Numbered from the stretch's first letter, positions 1-10,201 are shown. The stretch is 64,000 nt of DNA from Trypanosoma brucei gambiense DAL972 (GCF_000210295.1 NC_026738.1:868001-932000); one strand, 5' to 3'. The notes: generated from the letters alone by a model not told the origin. Made by a program: numbers and translations.

Positions 1-1171
1 GAACCCGAGATGATTTCCCCTAAGGGACGTTTCCTTCATAAATTTTAAAGAGGGTTCGTGTAAATCTAGGTGGTGAAGCAACAATATGACTGTGGTTTGT
101 GTGACCAGTGCCCTTTCGCAGCGTTCTCGACTGTCAGGAAACTGTAACATATGGTCGGGACTTCTCATGGTTAAATATTTAGATTCAGATTTTAGTTGCT
201 GATATTGGTGTTGCTTCAGATAGCGTGGAAGGAAATCCCACCGACAATCGTTCGTAAACCCTACCAACAAGTGCGTCGCAGGTATTAAGAGTTGCAATAA
301 ATAAATAATTGTCTATCGAACGTAAAATCTAGTGGGTGACAGTATCAATCACTCGACGTAGCGAGATACCGCGAGGAAGTGTCTTTCGAGATGTAAAAGA
401 TAGCATTACAAAGCGGTTGGATAAGTGTTGCGCACCCTTTGACAGCTGGGTCGCAGTTCTTTCAATTAAAAAAAAAATTGAGCGGTATTATTTTCGCGTG
501 TTTTGTTGGGTTGCTGCATGACCTATGTACAGGTGCTTTAATCTTTACCATTTCTGCCACACCACACACGGCTATGAGCAGCCACCTGTAGAACCTCGGT
601 GAACCGCTCTGTCCTTCTGTTAAGGATAAAATGGGACACGGGATAATGAGGAAGTACTATTTAAATATGTCACTGACCTGATGTTTCCTCTACCAGACGT
701 AGTCACTGAGGTGATTTACCCTTTGCGTAATTAGTTGCGGGGTTAACCCAAATTTTATTTGGGGTGGTGACAAGATTATTGTGTCCTTAAATATGTATTT
801 GTTTATGGATTTATCATGAGTGAATGCTCCGTGGCGTCCGGCTCTTGGTATAGTGTTTATTATGGAAAAGCTCGCGGTTGTTGTTCCTGGTTTCGTGTGC
901 GGTATCATACTTTTTTTTTGTTCACACAGCAGTAGGCAGTGCTGGAGCTCGCTGGCGATTAAAAAATTTTTTTCACTGCTTTAATATGTTCAGAGTGTTT
1001 GTAAGGCCTGTGTTTTGCCTACTCGCTGATTCCTCAGAGGTGAAGGTGCTGGGAGGTGCTGTTTCTTCTTCCACTGCTATTATCGCATCTTGACTCGTAT
1101 TTTACTGTTTGTTCCTTAGAACTAGTAGCTCGCAGGAGCGTACCTCACCACCCGCATTATACCCGGGTAAT
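1..1171. other. Left-edge untranslated region, 3' end of an upstream unit plus 5' UTR
   Basis: No credible gene was found here; all three forward frames stop within the first 50 bases, so only a C-terminal tail of an upstream plus-strand gene could be present. The sequence is AT-rich 3' UTR-like material with an ATAAATAAATAA stretch near 298-310. A pyrimidine-rich run at about 1065-1117 ends in an AG at 1118-1119, the likely spliced-leader acceptor for the gene starting at 1172. A second tract and AG lie at about 910-929. Confidence 0.6.
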
Positions 1172-1711
1172 ATGTTAGTCGAACGATCGTACAAAACCTC
1201 TTTCCAATATGGATGTGAGGGTGTTGAGGATGCTACCATTGCGTGTACTATATGTCCATCAATGGAAAAAATCCATATTCGTTTTCCTCGCTCAGTTGAT
1301 GAAATTAAAAGGTCGATTTCCACCTACGTTGCTGTGAATGAAGAGTGCATAAACCTCTATGTGCGGGGATGTAGATGTTTTACCGAGGTTTCTGATGAAT
1401 CACCGATTGTTGGTGAGTATTACGTGTTGCTGCGGTTGCGTGCAGGGAAGGGTGGTTTCCGGAAGCAGCTTGAAAAAAAGGGTAGAGCGTTTGCTAGATC
1501 TAAGAAGCTGCGGAGCTCGACACGACAACAACAAGGAGGCCGATCGGACAAGAATCGCGCCCAACCGATTAAATTGTCGAAGCCTCATTCGGACGATAAG
1601 GGTGTTGGTCGAAGAGAGCAGGGGAATACTGTTGCTTCCGCAGTTGATATCAGCATCAGGGATGCGGTTTGTTGTGGAGTCAAGCGACTTGTTGAGGGAC
1701 TAAGTACTTAA
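1172..1711 (+). CDS. Sde2-like protein with N-terminal ubiquitin-like fold
   Basis: The product is 179 aa. The open frame extends upstream only to a TTG, so the first ATG (1172), 52 bases after a good splice acceptor, is taken as the start. Residues about 32-92 look like a ubiquitin-like domain. They end in RLRAG followed directly by KGGF and a basic segment (about 93-130) containing KKLRSS. This layout matches the Sde2 N-terminal ubiquitin family, in which a ubiquitin fold ends in GG before KGGFGS and is cut off by deubiquitinases. The freed C-terminal part acts in intron-specific splicing and genome stability. Here the usual GG is AG. A short C-terminal segment (IRDAVCCGVKRL, about 162-173) could correspond to the conserved C-terminal helix of short Sde2 proteins. 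The assignment rests on motif recognition only. Confidence 0.62.
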   Translation: MLVERSYKTSFQYGCEGVEDATIACTICPSMEKIHIRFPRSVDEIKRSISTYVAVNEECINLYVRGCRCFTEVSDESPIVGEYYVLLRLRAGKGGFRKQLEKKGRAFARSKKLRSSTRQQQGGRSDKNRAQPIKLSKPHSDDKGVGRREQGNTVASAVDISIRDAVCCGVKRLVEGLST

Positions 1712-1945
1712 AGTCAGTGAAGTATTTATCTTGCGCTCCAGTAATATTGTATTACCTTACGTTACGGTTCCTCTGTGATGCTTCCCCTTAGGGATAATAT
1801 GTTTTGCGGATCAGCGAACTGTATTTTGTTTCCAGTTTGCATTTTCTTTGTGAGTAAACATTATTTACTTTCTTCTCTTGTGCTTCATTTTTCTGTTTAA
1901 ATACATCATGCGTAGCACAGAATACTCTTAGTGTTTGTTCATTTC

Positions 1946-3325
1946 ATGTCCAGAAGTGTTCCGTGGCGGAATACTTGCCCTGAGGCAGTAACCGACATAC
2001 TGAATCAATTACCTTCTTGCCAGCTTCTACTAGTCAAGCGAGTTGGGCCGACGAGTTTCCTTTTGAGCAAGCGAGACGGGCTGGTCAAGTACAGGACGTC
2101 TATCGGTGACCCCCATAGCTGTTCATGTGACGCCTCGCGGGAGCAGTGCATACATGTCGTTTTCGTTTTGTGTAAAGTGTTTTTCTTACCGCGGGAGAAT
2201 CCTTTAGTATGGCAGCGCTCGCTTGTTGCAGCAGAAATAGACGAAATCCTTAGGTCCGAAAACCGGCTTCGGAATGCCTGGAAGAATGTTGACGACACCC
2301 GCAGGGACGTTGCAGTTCCAAGGCCTATTGAAGAAGGTGATGTGTGCCCAATCTGTTTTGAAGAGTTTGGGAACGATACCTCTCTTGATTACTGTGGAGG
2401 AGGTTGCGGGAAATATATACATACTCGTTGCTTCAAACAATATAAACGGCACAATCTTGTAGGTCCCTTACGCTGCCCTTGTTGCCGGAGCCTTTGGACT
2501 AATACGGTGGGTGCTACTAGCAAGAGGTGCAGTGGTTGCAAAAAATATGCGAATGGTTCCTGCTACAAGTGCTTATTTTGTCAAGAGTACTTTCTTTGTT
2601 CAGACTGTTTCCACCGTCGAGAAACTCATTCGCATCATCCGTTTTCTTTGGTCGGGACGAGAGAAGTGGCCGAAAGACACGAAGGGAACAGTGCTTTACC
2701 CATGCCGGTGTCCAGTGAACCCACCGTTAGCATTCCTGAGGAGCTACATCCTCTCATGTATAGAGAAATAGACCCCGAAGACTACGAAACACTTCTTCGT
2801 CTGGACGATCAAAATAGTAAAAGGAAACTGACAGCAGAGGAGTTTTCAGTGCTTCACAGCGAGTGTTGGAGTTCTGGATTACTTACCGACGAGTGTAACA
2901 TATGCTTAGATACATTTGATGTCACCAGTGGTTGCGTGTGGTTGCCATGCGGTCATTTTTTCCATACATCGTGCGCTCAGAGATGGCTTACTGAGCACGT
3001 AGCAGAATGTCCCATCGATCACATCCCGGTTGTGGTGGACAGAGCCGATGTTCAGTCATTAACAGTGAATTCTTCATCTTCTGCTGCAGTTGCACCTCAC
3101 ATTCTTCGTCCCTCCAGACCTCGGGCTCGTGTGTTGCCGAGACGTCGACTCAACGTTCCGTATAGTTCAGCAACTGTTGGAGTCGAACCTCCAGCTCGGA
3201 GAAATGCCGAGAGACAAAGGGGTTCTGATGTATCACTTCCTTTTCTGGAGCTCCAAGCAGTGTCACTAGGTGTCGGACGACGTAGAGGGCGGTACAACGA
3301 ACAATTCTTTTATGGTACTGTCTGA
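1946..3325 (+). CDS. SWIM-RING-ZZ-RING zinc-finger protein, ZSWIM2-like E3 ligase candidate
   Basis: The product is 459 aa. The frame opens upstream at a GTG, so the first ATG at 1946 is used; it follows a pyrimidine tract and AGs at 1915 and 1920. Four zinc modules are visible in order. A SWIM finger has C59, C61, C68 and H70 in CxCx6CxH spacing. A first RING begins CPIC at 134-137 and ends CPCC near 177-180. A ZZ-type finger begins CSGC at 195-198 and ends HSHH near 228-231. A second RING begins CNIC at 317-320 and ends CPID at 355-358. This is the architecture of ZSWIM2/MEX, a ubiquitin ligase of animals. In the second RING the final Cys ligand appears replaced by Asp. The tail (about 370-459) is basic and disordered. 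E3 activity is inferred from the family. Confidence 0.8.
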   Translation: MSRSVPWRNTCPEAVTDILNQLPSCQLLLVKRVGPTSFLLSKRDGLVKYRTSIGDPHSCSCDASREQCIHVVFVLCKVFFLPRENPLVWQRSLVAAEIDEILRSENRLRNAWKNVDDTRRDVAVPRPIEEGDVCPICFEEFGNDTSLDYCGGGCGKYIHTRCFKQYKRHNLVGPLRCPCCRSLWTNTVGATSKRCSGCKKYANGSCYKCLFCQEYFLCSDCFHRRETHSHHPFSLVGTREVAERHEGNSALPMPVSSEPTVSIPEELHPLMYREIDPEDYETLLRLDDQNSKRKLTAEEFSVLHSECWSSGLLTDECNICLDTFDVTSGCVWLPCGHFFHTSCAQRWLTEHVAECPIDHIPVVVDRADVQSLTVNSSSSAAVAPHILRPSRPRARVLPRRRLNVPYSSATVGVEPPARRNAERQRGSDVSLPFLELQAVSLGVGRRRGRYNEQFFYGTV

Positions 3326-3542
3326 ATGGAATCCCCTTTCCATTGTACTTCGGAAGTATTCAATTCTTTCGTAGTGGTATCCGTACGATGGATACATTGG
3401 AAGCAAAGACATTGCGTATGCATTGCTCATCGTGCTCTCTTCCTTTATTTCTGCTCACTTTTGCTTTTGCTTTCCCACCTCTCGTGGTATCATCTTCTTT
3501 TTGATATCTTTGTTATTTCCTGAACGTTAGGAAGGAAACATA

Positions 3543-4655
3543 ATGCGCCGTGTATCTTCCCCGAATATTACAATACAATCAGTTCGATGGATCTCCGGTG
3601 TCTCACCTCTCCTTTATTTTCCACCGACGACAACGTCAACTACCAACAGAGAAGACCAAATTAACAAAAACACCAATATCGCAATTCAGATGATCAAGAG
3701 GTACAAGGGGGAAGTACCTCCCCATTACACTCGAAAATCTAGTGCCACCATAGAGCAGGTGGAGAAAGAAATCGATGCTCTACTTGGCGGTGCAGAAAAA
3801 CTCCGGAAAACTTCAACAGATGATCAACCTATGGATAAGCTAACGCTTATGGAACGCTGTCTGCGACACGCGCTCTGGTCTTATCACAAGGAGGAAGGGA
3901 GATATGACTTTGATCAGATAGGGAGGTGGGTCGTGTACACGCCTGAGGATGAAGTGAAGTTGGCACAGTTGAAGCGCGAAGTGGAAGCGAAGGAAAAACT
4001 GGCGGCTTTGCGGAAACGTCGTGAAGAGGAGGGACTTCCGGGAGGCCCCGTCCCCAGGATCAATTGGCCTCAGGAATACAGCTCCTTCATTGATCGCGAA
4101 CCTGTTGTTGCGAAACGCATTCGCTACGACACTCTCGCATCCACAACGTTGGAGCGCGATGAGAAGCAGATCGAATCCACGTTGCAACAGTACAGGAGGG
4201 CCTCCCAGGATAAACGATTGGATGACCTGGTTGATCTCCTTGAGCGCTTTAAGCCGGTACTTGCCCGAGAGGCTATCATGCAGCGCTTGACAATTAAACA
4301 CCTAGAGGGTCAACTTGGCGTGTGGCGTTACATGGACTGGTGCCCAGAAGTGCGTGATCGGGCCGAACTCGAGGTGGATATAACTGGATGGCAGTGGTGG
4401 TCACCTCTTGAGGAGCGGCGGCTGCTTCCAGTGCGTTTGCGCTCCGTGAATGAAGTCCGTGAAATTATGTCCAAAACACAGGCAAAGAAGTCAGCTGAAG
4501 CTGCTGAGAGGAATCCAATTGTGACTCAAACAAGCACGGGTGACAACGCTCGCGACCGTTTACTAAAGGAGGTTCTTGCCCTCCAGGCTCGCATTAATCA
4601 GCGCGATGAGGTTGAGCCTTCACAAACCGAACAAAAGAAAAAGGCCCATCACTAA
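3543..4655 (+). CDS. ATPTB2: Probable mitochondrial ATP synthase Fo subunit (ATPTB2 / subunit d-like)
   Basis: The product is 370 aa. The ATG lies 12 bases after an AG at 3529-3530 that ends a long pyrimidine tract. The N-terminus (MRRVSSPNITIQSVRWISG) is basic, hydroxylated and lacks acids, so it looks like a mitochondrial presequence. The body is charged and mostly helical, with a Lys/Arg/Glu-rich coiled segment at about 145-165 and Trp-rich patches (GVWRYMDW, GWQWWSP) around 260-290. No transmembrane segment or enzymatic motif is visible. I identify it with ATPaseTb2 of T. brucei because of its length (about 43 kDa) and because it lies directly upstream of STI1, which agrees with my unchecked memory of the T. 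brucei locus order. From sequence alone it would only be called a kinetoplastid mitochondrial protein. Confidence 0.58.
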   Translation: MRRVSSPNITIQSVRWISGVSPLLYFPPTTTSTTNREDQINKNTNIAIQMIKRYKGEVPPHYTRKSSATIEQVEKEIDALLGGAEKLRKTSTDDQPMDKLTLMERCLRHALWSYHKEEGRYDFDQIGRWVVYTPEDEVKLAQLKREVEAKEKLAALRKRREEEGLPGGPVPRINWPQEYSSFIDREPVVAKRIRYDTLASTTLERDEKQIESTLQQYRRASQDKRLDDLVDLLERFKPVLAREAIMQRLTIKHLEGQLGVWRYMDWCPEVRDRAELEVDITGWQWWSPLEERRLLPVRLRSVNEVREIMSKTQAKKSAEAAERNPIVTQTSTGDNARDRLLKEVLALQARINQRDEVEPSQTEQKKKAHH

Positions 4656-4975
4656 TGCTGGTGACCCGGTAATGTTTTGAAGGAAATTTTGGTTGTGCAA
4701 CGGCCGCCCGACACTTTTATGTTTTGGTAGGAAGCGGGTTCGTAGGATTAGTAGAAAGTGGCATTATGCGTTTTGACGATGCTTTCTTCATGAGTGTTTT
4801 CTGAGGAATAATAACTGTATGCGGTCGGATAAAGGGGCAATCACAGGTGCTGCCCGTGTCTTGTATCACCTTCTACTTACCCTATTTCACGCAAAGAGAC
4901 GCTTGTTGCTGTTGCCCTTTATCCCCTTTGCTTTTCCACAGTTTTCTCTCGGTGTTCAGGCACTCAAAGTACTTA
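4656..4975. other. Intergenic region with spliced-leader acceptor for STI1
   Basis: No gene is present. A pyrimidine tract at about 4903-4939 ends in AG at 4940-4941, 34 bases before the STI1 ATG. The reading frame of STI1 stays open upstream through this tract to a GTG at 4847, but those codons would lie upstream of the acceptor. Confidence 0.6.
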
Positions 4976-6628
4976 ATGGACGCAACGGAGTTAAAGAATA
5001 AAGGTAACCAGGAGTTCTCCTCCGGCCGATACAGGGAAGCTGCTGAATTTTTCAGCCAGGCCATCAACTTGGACCCGTCTAATCACGTTCTGTACAGCAA
5101 CCGTTCCGCATGCTTTGCTTCCCTTCATCAGTATGCACAGGCTTTGAGTGACGCCGAAAAATGTGTTTCCCTGAAGCCTGATTGGGTTAAGGGTTACGTA
5201 AGACACGGTGCTGCGCTTCATGGGCTTCGACGGTATGATGAGGCAGCTGCGGTGTATAAAAAGGGTTTGACAGTTGACCCATCGAGCACTGCATGCAGTG
5301 AAGGCATTGCTTCTGTGGAGAAGGACAAGGCTGCCTCCGCGATGCAAAACCCCTTTGCAAAATTATTCACTCCGGAGGCCGTGAAAAAAATTCAGTCTCA
5401 TCGCAAACTATCGCTCTTCATGATGCAACCCGACTACGTACGGATGATCGATGAGGTTATAAAAGATCCTTCTAACATCCAACGGTATCTTGAAGATCAG
5501 CGGTTCATGATGACTTGTTTGGTACTTAGCGGGATGAATATTCCTGTAGATGATGATGATGAGGAAGAGGAACGGCCGAAGCCAGAGGCACCTAAGAAAA
5601 ACGAGGAACCCAAAAAGGCAGCTGCTGTGGAGCTATCTGCAGAAGCTAAGGAAGCACTTCGGGCTAAGGAAGAGGGGAATGCATTGTACAAGCAGCGGAA
5701 ATTCGATGAGGCCCTGGCAAAGTACGATGAGGCATCTTCCCTGGACCCCACAAACACCGTTTATCTTCTCAACATCACCGCTGTCTTCTACGAGAAAGGA
5801 GAGTATGAGCTGTGCATGGAGAAGTGTGAGAATGCGTTGGAGCACGGTCGTGAGAACAAGTGTGACTATACGGTGATTGCCAAACTTATGACGCGGCAGG
5901 CGTTGTGCCTCCAGAAACTCAAGCGCTTTGATGAGGCTATCGCACTATTTAAGAAAGCTCTGGTAGAACACCGCAACCCGGATACGCTTGCCAAACTGAA
6001 TGCTTGTGAGAAGGAGAAAGCAAAATTTGAAGCAGATGCGTACATTGATCCAGCGATAGCTCAAGAGAAGAAAGATGAGGGCAACTCTCTCTTTAAGCAG
6101 GACAAATTTCCTGAAGCGGTTGCAGCTTACACTGAATCCATCAAACGCAATCCAATGGAGCATACAACCTACAGCAATCGTGCCGCCGCGTATCTTAAGC
6201 TCGGTGCGTATAACGAAGCCCTTGCAGACGCTGAAAAATGCATTGAGATTAAACCTGATTTTGTCAAGGCGCACGCCCGGCGTGGCCATGCATTTTTCTG
6301 GACGAAACAATACAATAAGGCCATGCAGGCATACGATGAGGGTCTCAAGTACGACAAAGAAAATGCAGAGTGTAAAGATGGTCGCATGCGTACCATGATG
6401 AAGATTCAAGAGATGGCTTCTGGACAATCAGAGGACGGTGATGAGGTTGCGAAGCGTGCTATGGCAGACCCTGAGGTGGCTGCCATCATGCAGGACAGCT
6501 ACATGCAGCTTGTACTGAATGAGATGCAGCGGGACCCTACACGCATCAAAGACTACATGAGGGATCCAACTCTTGCAAAGAAGATCAACACCCTCGTCTC
6601 GGCTGGGATTATCCGTTTCGGCCAGTAG
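4976..6628 (+). CDS. STI1: Stress-induced protein 1, Hsp70/Hsp90 organising co-chaperone
   Basis: The product is 550 aa, the usual STI1/Hop length. The ATG at 4976 gives the classical start MDATELKNKGNQEF, inside the first TPR. Domains in order are: TPR1 (about 4-110), which binds the Hsp70 tail; a first STI1/DP domain (about 120-185); an acidic DDDDEEEERPKPE linker (about 190-205); TPR2A (about 220-340), the Hsp90-binding module; TPR2B (about 355-470); and a C-terminal DP2 domain (about 485-545) with repeated NEMQRDP and MRDPTLAKKI motifs. The carboxylate-clamp pattern KxxGNxxF recurs at the start of each TPR block. Hop/STI1 transfers clients from Hsp70 to Hsp90 in the cytosol. Conservation is high and the gene is intact. 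Confidence 0.95.
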   Translation: MDATELKNKGNQEFSSGRYREAAEFFSQAINLDPSNHVLYSNRSACFASLHQYAQALSDAEKCVSLKPDWVKGYVRHGAALHGLRRYDEAAAVYKKGLTVDPSSTACSEGIASVEKDKAASAMQNPFAKLFTPEAVKKIQSHRKLSLFMMQPDYVRMIDEVIKDPSNIQRYLEDQRFMMTCLVLSGMNIPVDDDDEEEERPKPEAPKKNEEPKKAAAVELSAEAKEALRAKEEGNALYKQRKFDEALAKYDEASSLDPTNTVYLLNITAVFYEKGEYELCMEKCENALEHGRENKCDYTVIAKLMTRQALCLQKLKRFDEAIALFKKALVEHRNPDTLAKLNACEKEKAKFEADAYIDPAIAQEKKDEGNSLFKQDKFPEAVAAYTESIKRNPMEHTTYSNRAAAYLKLGAYNEALADAEKCIEIKPDFVKAHARRGHAFFWTKQYNKAMQAYDEGLKYDKENAECKDGRMRTMMKIQEMASGQSEDGDEVAKRAMADPEVAAIMQDSYMQLVLNEMQRDPTRIKDYMRDPTLAKKINTLVSAGIIRFGQ

Positions 6629-7155
6629 GTGAGTGGGAACGTACGAAAGAAGCCCAGATGATGCCAGTGGGGTGGTGAAAAAAGACAAAAAACCAATGCT
6701 GTCTGGTGCCCTCCCCCTCAACATCTGTGAGCGATGTGGACTCGTGCCTTCTCAAGAACCACGCACCTCCTGCCAGGCGCTGCGGTGCCACGGAGTGCAC
6801 TTTGTGGTGGTTGTTTTACTTATCTGATAAGCATCAATATTATTATTATTATTACTATTATTATTATTATTACTGTTTGTGTCTTTCTTTCACCTTCTTT
6901 TTTATGAAGAGAAAGTTGAATGAACGAATAAGGGTGTGCCCGTTTTTTTGTTACCACAATTGACGTCATCACCCTTGTCGCCTGACTCACACTGACAACG
7001 TATAAGCCATCCAGCATCTACTGTGCCTACAATACCGCCACGTTCACGCATCTTGATATTATATTATTCAAATTACGCTACTTTTTTTCTTTTCTACTTC
7101 CTCTTGAAACCCACTTTGTGTTTTGCCCAACTCCCGGCGCATAGGTGATCAAGCA
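6629..7155. other. Intergenic region with ATT repeat and splice acceptor
   Basis: No gene is present. It holds the STI1 3' UTR, an imperfect ATT trinucleotide repeat, and a T-rich tract at about 7080-7105. The first AG after that tract is at 7143-7144, only 11 bases before the next ATG. Confidence 0.6.
6837..6873. repeat. Imperfect (ATT)n microsatellite
   Basis: Twelve ATT/TAT units are broken by single C substitutions. It lies in the 3' UTR of STI1 and is likely length-polymorphic. Confidence 0.9.
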
Positions 7156-9495
7156 ATGAATTCGACGAGTACATCAAGTTACGAGCACGATGTTCCCGTT
7201 AAGTATATTCGTACTCTTGACGCAAGGCTTTTGCCACCGCGAGTGGGGCATAACTGGCTTGATGCAGCGTTTCGCTCAGTCCAAGGTAAACCGCAGCAAC
7301 TTGAGGAAGAATTCCGAGGAAAGCGTGCTTTTATGCCACCTGGTGTGTACGACCACACGCCGCCGGAGGGGTTAGGACTCACCGCGCGTCAGCTCATGCA
7401 GGCGCTGTCAACACGGAGGAAAGATGGCCCCGCGCCGGACGGGCGGCCAATATTTACCACACTGTCTGATAAGGTGCTTCGTTTTTACGCGTTCTTCTCG
7501 GAAAAGGCACCTGAAGGGTGTTGTGAGGAGTACTGGCATCGCTGTGTTGTCATTAATTTTTACCCTGAAGACGATACCGTTCTCATCCAAGAACCCCCAA
7601 TTCCTAATAGTGGATTACCCGGCGGAACGTTCCTCAAGAGGCAAAAGGTACGTGCGGACCCAAGACAACGAGAGCAATTTCCCAGTGATGAGTTTCTCAC
7701 GATCAACCATTTCAACGTGGGTTACTCGGTGCGCATCAATTGCGTTGAATTCTTCCTTTATGATTGTGATGCCTTCACACGTGATTTTCTAACCGAAATT
7801 GGGGTGGATGTCGGTGAACCGATGCAGTATCCAGATTCTTCGTTCATGTCTCAGTGGAAACATCAGCAGGAGCAAAGAGCAACAACCAATTATGGTATTG
7901 TCTCTAATAACTACTATAGAGACGATGCTGTGCGAGCAGCCAGATTTGTACTAGATGCCAGAAAGGTTCTTCGCTTCTATGGTTTACTTGACGAGCGTGA
8001 CAAGACAACTGGGGGAGCGGTGCGAAAGTTGGAAGTATTATACTTTGTTGAAGACGACTCTATCGCGGTGGTGGAGCGCCCCACGACAAATGAGGCGGTA
8101 CCAGCATTGTTTCTCTCACGTGGGTGGCTCCCAAAGGCGGGGTCTATTGAGAAGACCCTTGAATTCACTTTTGCACACCGGGTAAACGGTATGAGGGAAC
8201 CGTACGTGGGGCCTGGGGGCTGCTACACTGCGCGGGATCTTGGGGTAGGGGCCACCATTAACGTTCTTGGAAGAGGTGTCTTCCTTTACGATTGTGACGA
8301 TTTCACACGTTCGTACTATAAGGAGACTTTTGGAGTGGAGCTTGCTGAAGCTGTAGATGGTCTCAGTCAATATGGTCTACCGTCGAAGCCTGACGTTGTG
8401 TCTTTTCGGTCGAACGCTACACCAGCTTCTGCTCCTGCCACTGTTGCGCCGAAAGTGGTGGAAACTAATGTCATTATTAAAAAAGGTGATGTACTTCGCT
8501 TTTTGCTGCGCCTCTCCGCACCTTGCACGTCAGCGGAGCGTATGCGTCGCTTCACCCTAACACACTACACCGCAACAGGTGATTCAATGGTATATGAGTC
8601 TCCCATCAAGAACTCTGGCTACGTTGGTGGTTGCTTTAGTAGTCGATCGCGGATTCCTAACCCCGCAGGTGGACCGGGCGCGTACTACACACATGAGGAT
8701 TTTAAAGTTGGCAGTATCATTGTGATCAACGCTCACAAATTTGAGGTAATGAACATGGACGAGCACACAGCAAACTTCCTGGCGTGTAAAGGTGAAACTG
8801 CTCTGAATGAAGAACAGCTGCGGTTGCTTGTCGATGCATTCCGTCTATTCCTGAGGACGCGATTTCACTCATTCAGAGATGCTTTTCTTGGCTTTGATCG
8901 TGACAAGGATAGTGTGATCAGCGTTACGGAGTTCGTGGACCACGTGACCCATTTGCAAATCACAGACAGACGGATGGACGCGCAGGCACTCTTTGATAGC
9001 ATTTGCCAGAACCCGGAAACAGGTTATCTAACACTGGAAACTTTTGTTGACTGGATAAACCAAAAAGGGTCTGAAAGCTGTGGGGATGCTAAATCGAGTC
9101 AGCCTATAAACATAGATGAACGGGCGCTGATGAGGAAAGCTTTGTGTCAACTGTGCGAACGGCTTGAGGCTCGGTGTTTGAACAGCCTTCAAATGTTCAG
9201 ACTTGCTTCCACTATGCCAAGGGCTTACTCTGGGCGGCGTGCGGATTGCTATTCGCTGACCAATCCGCATCGTGACGCCTATATAACACCTGTGCAACTT
9301 CGGCGGTGTATTGAGGAGGTGTTGGGCGGTAACCCGTCGCCTCGTGAGCTTGACGCCTTGCTCTTCTTTTTCTTTCCCGCATTGCCGCCGGAGGAGTACC
9401 GTGTTAAGCGGGATATCAGCCTTGAGCATTCACTCGACCTTAAGGCGTTCCAGAAGAAGTATCACGAGATGTGCACACTTCAGCAACTGTCGTAG
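7156..9495 (+). CDS. Triple DM10 domain, EF-hand axonemal protein (EFHC1/Rib72 family)
   Basis: The product is 779 aa from the ATG at 7156. The open frame reaches a TTG at 7123, but that lies upstream of the only nearby splice acceptor AG (7144). Three DM10 domains are clear at about 105-212, 267-388 and 444-543. The first two end in FLYDCDxFTR, and all share a KVLRFY or DVLRFL opening. A canonical EF-hand follows with loop DRDKDSVISVTE at 581-592; further helical EF-like sequence runs to the C-terminus. This is the architecture of EFHC1, EFHC2 and Rib72, which sit inside axonemal doublet microtubules near the protofilament ribbon. A role in flagellar doublet stability, possibly calcium-modulated, is inferred from the family. 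Confidence 0.92.
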   Translation: MNSTSTSSYEHDVPVKYIRTLDARLLPPRVGHNWLDAAFRSVQGKPQQLEEEFRGKRAFMPPGVYDHTPPEGLGLTARQLMQALSTRRKDGPAPDGRPIFTTLSDKVLRFYAFFSEKAPEGCCEEYWHRCVVINFYPEDDTVLIQEPPIPNSGLPGGTFLKRQKVRADPRQREQFPSDEFLTINHFNVGYSVRINCVEFFLYDCDAFTRDFLTEIGVDVGEPMQYPDSSFMSQWKHQQEQRATTNYGIVSNNYYRDDAVRAARFVLDARKVLRFYGLLDERDKTTGGAVRKLEVLYFVEDDSIAVVERPTTNEAVPALFLSRGWLPKAGSIEKTLEFTFAHRVNGMREPYVGPGGCYTARDLGVGATINVLGRGVFLYDCDDFTRSYYKETFGVELAEAVDGLSQYGLPSKPDVVSFRSNATPASAPATVAPKVVETNVIIKKGDVLRFLLRLSAPCTSAERMRRFTLTHYTATGDSMVYESPIKNSGYVGGCFSSRSRIPNPAGGPGAYYTHEDFKVGSIIVINAHKFEVMNMDEHTANFLACKGETALNEEQLRLLVDAFRLFLRTRFHSFRDAFLGFDRDKDSVISVTEFVDHVTHLQITDRRMDAQALFDSICQNPETGYLTLETFVDWINQKGSESCGDAKSSQPINIDERALMRKALCQLCERLEARCLNSLQMFRLASTMPRAYSGRRADCYSLTNPHRDAYITPVQLRRCIEEVLGGNPSPRELDALLFFFFPALPPEEYRVKRDISLEHSLDLKAFQKKYHEMCTLQQLS

Positions 9496-10201
9496 ACTAA
9501 TATATAAAGGTAGATAGGGTGAAAAGAAGGTCAATATGGTGATGCCACCTGACTTGTTTGCGCCCAGAAGTGGTGCTGACTATGAGTACCAAGAATGTGG
9601 CGGTTGAGGAGATGGCTGGTAACAAACTAGAAATGTATATTGCACGTGGCACGTTGTAGACAGCGTTACATCAATCATAATATGTAAATAATAGAGTGAA
9701 TCGGAGGGGGAACGTGAGGACAGGCAGAGTTTTTGTGGACGCACCGTAGATATTTCAACGTTATTTCTGCAGGACTGTCTATGTGCCTGGCGTGGTTAGC
9801 TCATTGTAATATTGAGAATGCGTCTCCTGATCTTGCTCCATTTCCATTTAGGGGGTTATTTGCCTCTCCTCCCATATGTACTCCTTTTGTTTGCCGTGTT
9901 GTATTTCTTTCATCTGTATAATCCCCTTTCTCCCCAATTTTGTCATTATTATTACACTATACGATACAATCTTGTTTTGTGTACACATGCTTGTGCTTGT
10001 GCAGCGGACACAGATACGGTCACGGTGCTCGGGGTGGCACCAACGCAACAACTCCGAAGTAGTGGGAAGAAATATATTGGATAAAACGTTGGTCAGGAAG
10101 AATAAAAACGCTGTGCGCCGACTTGGGTTAAAACACTTGGGTACAATAAAGAAAAAGGGAAAGGGACAACACGGTAACAAAGACGCCAAGTAGCAATAAG
10201 G
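9496..10201. other. Intergenic region with splice acceptor
   Basis: No gene is seen. A long pyrimidine-rich tract at about 9850-9990 contains no AG until 10003-10004, the likely spliced-leader acceptor. This gives a 5' UTR of about 197 bases for the next gene. Confidence 0.6.

Noticed and set aside
7123..7155. Upstream extension of the DM10 protein, and similar TTG/GTG extensions at 1109, 1931, 4847, 20350, 36924, 39246, 46090, 53500 and 61358
   Set aside because: Not ATG codons, and several lie upstream of the predicted spliced-leader acceptor, so they would not be in the mature mRNA.
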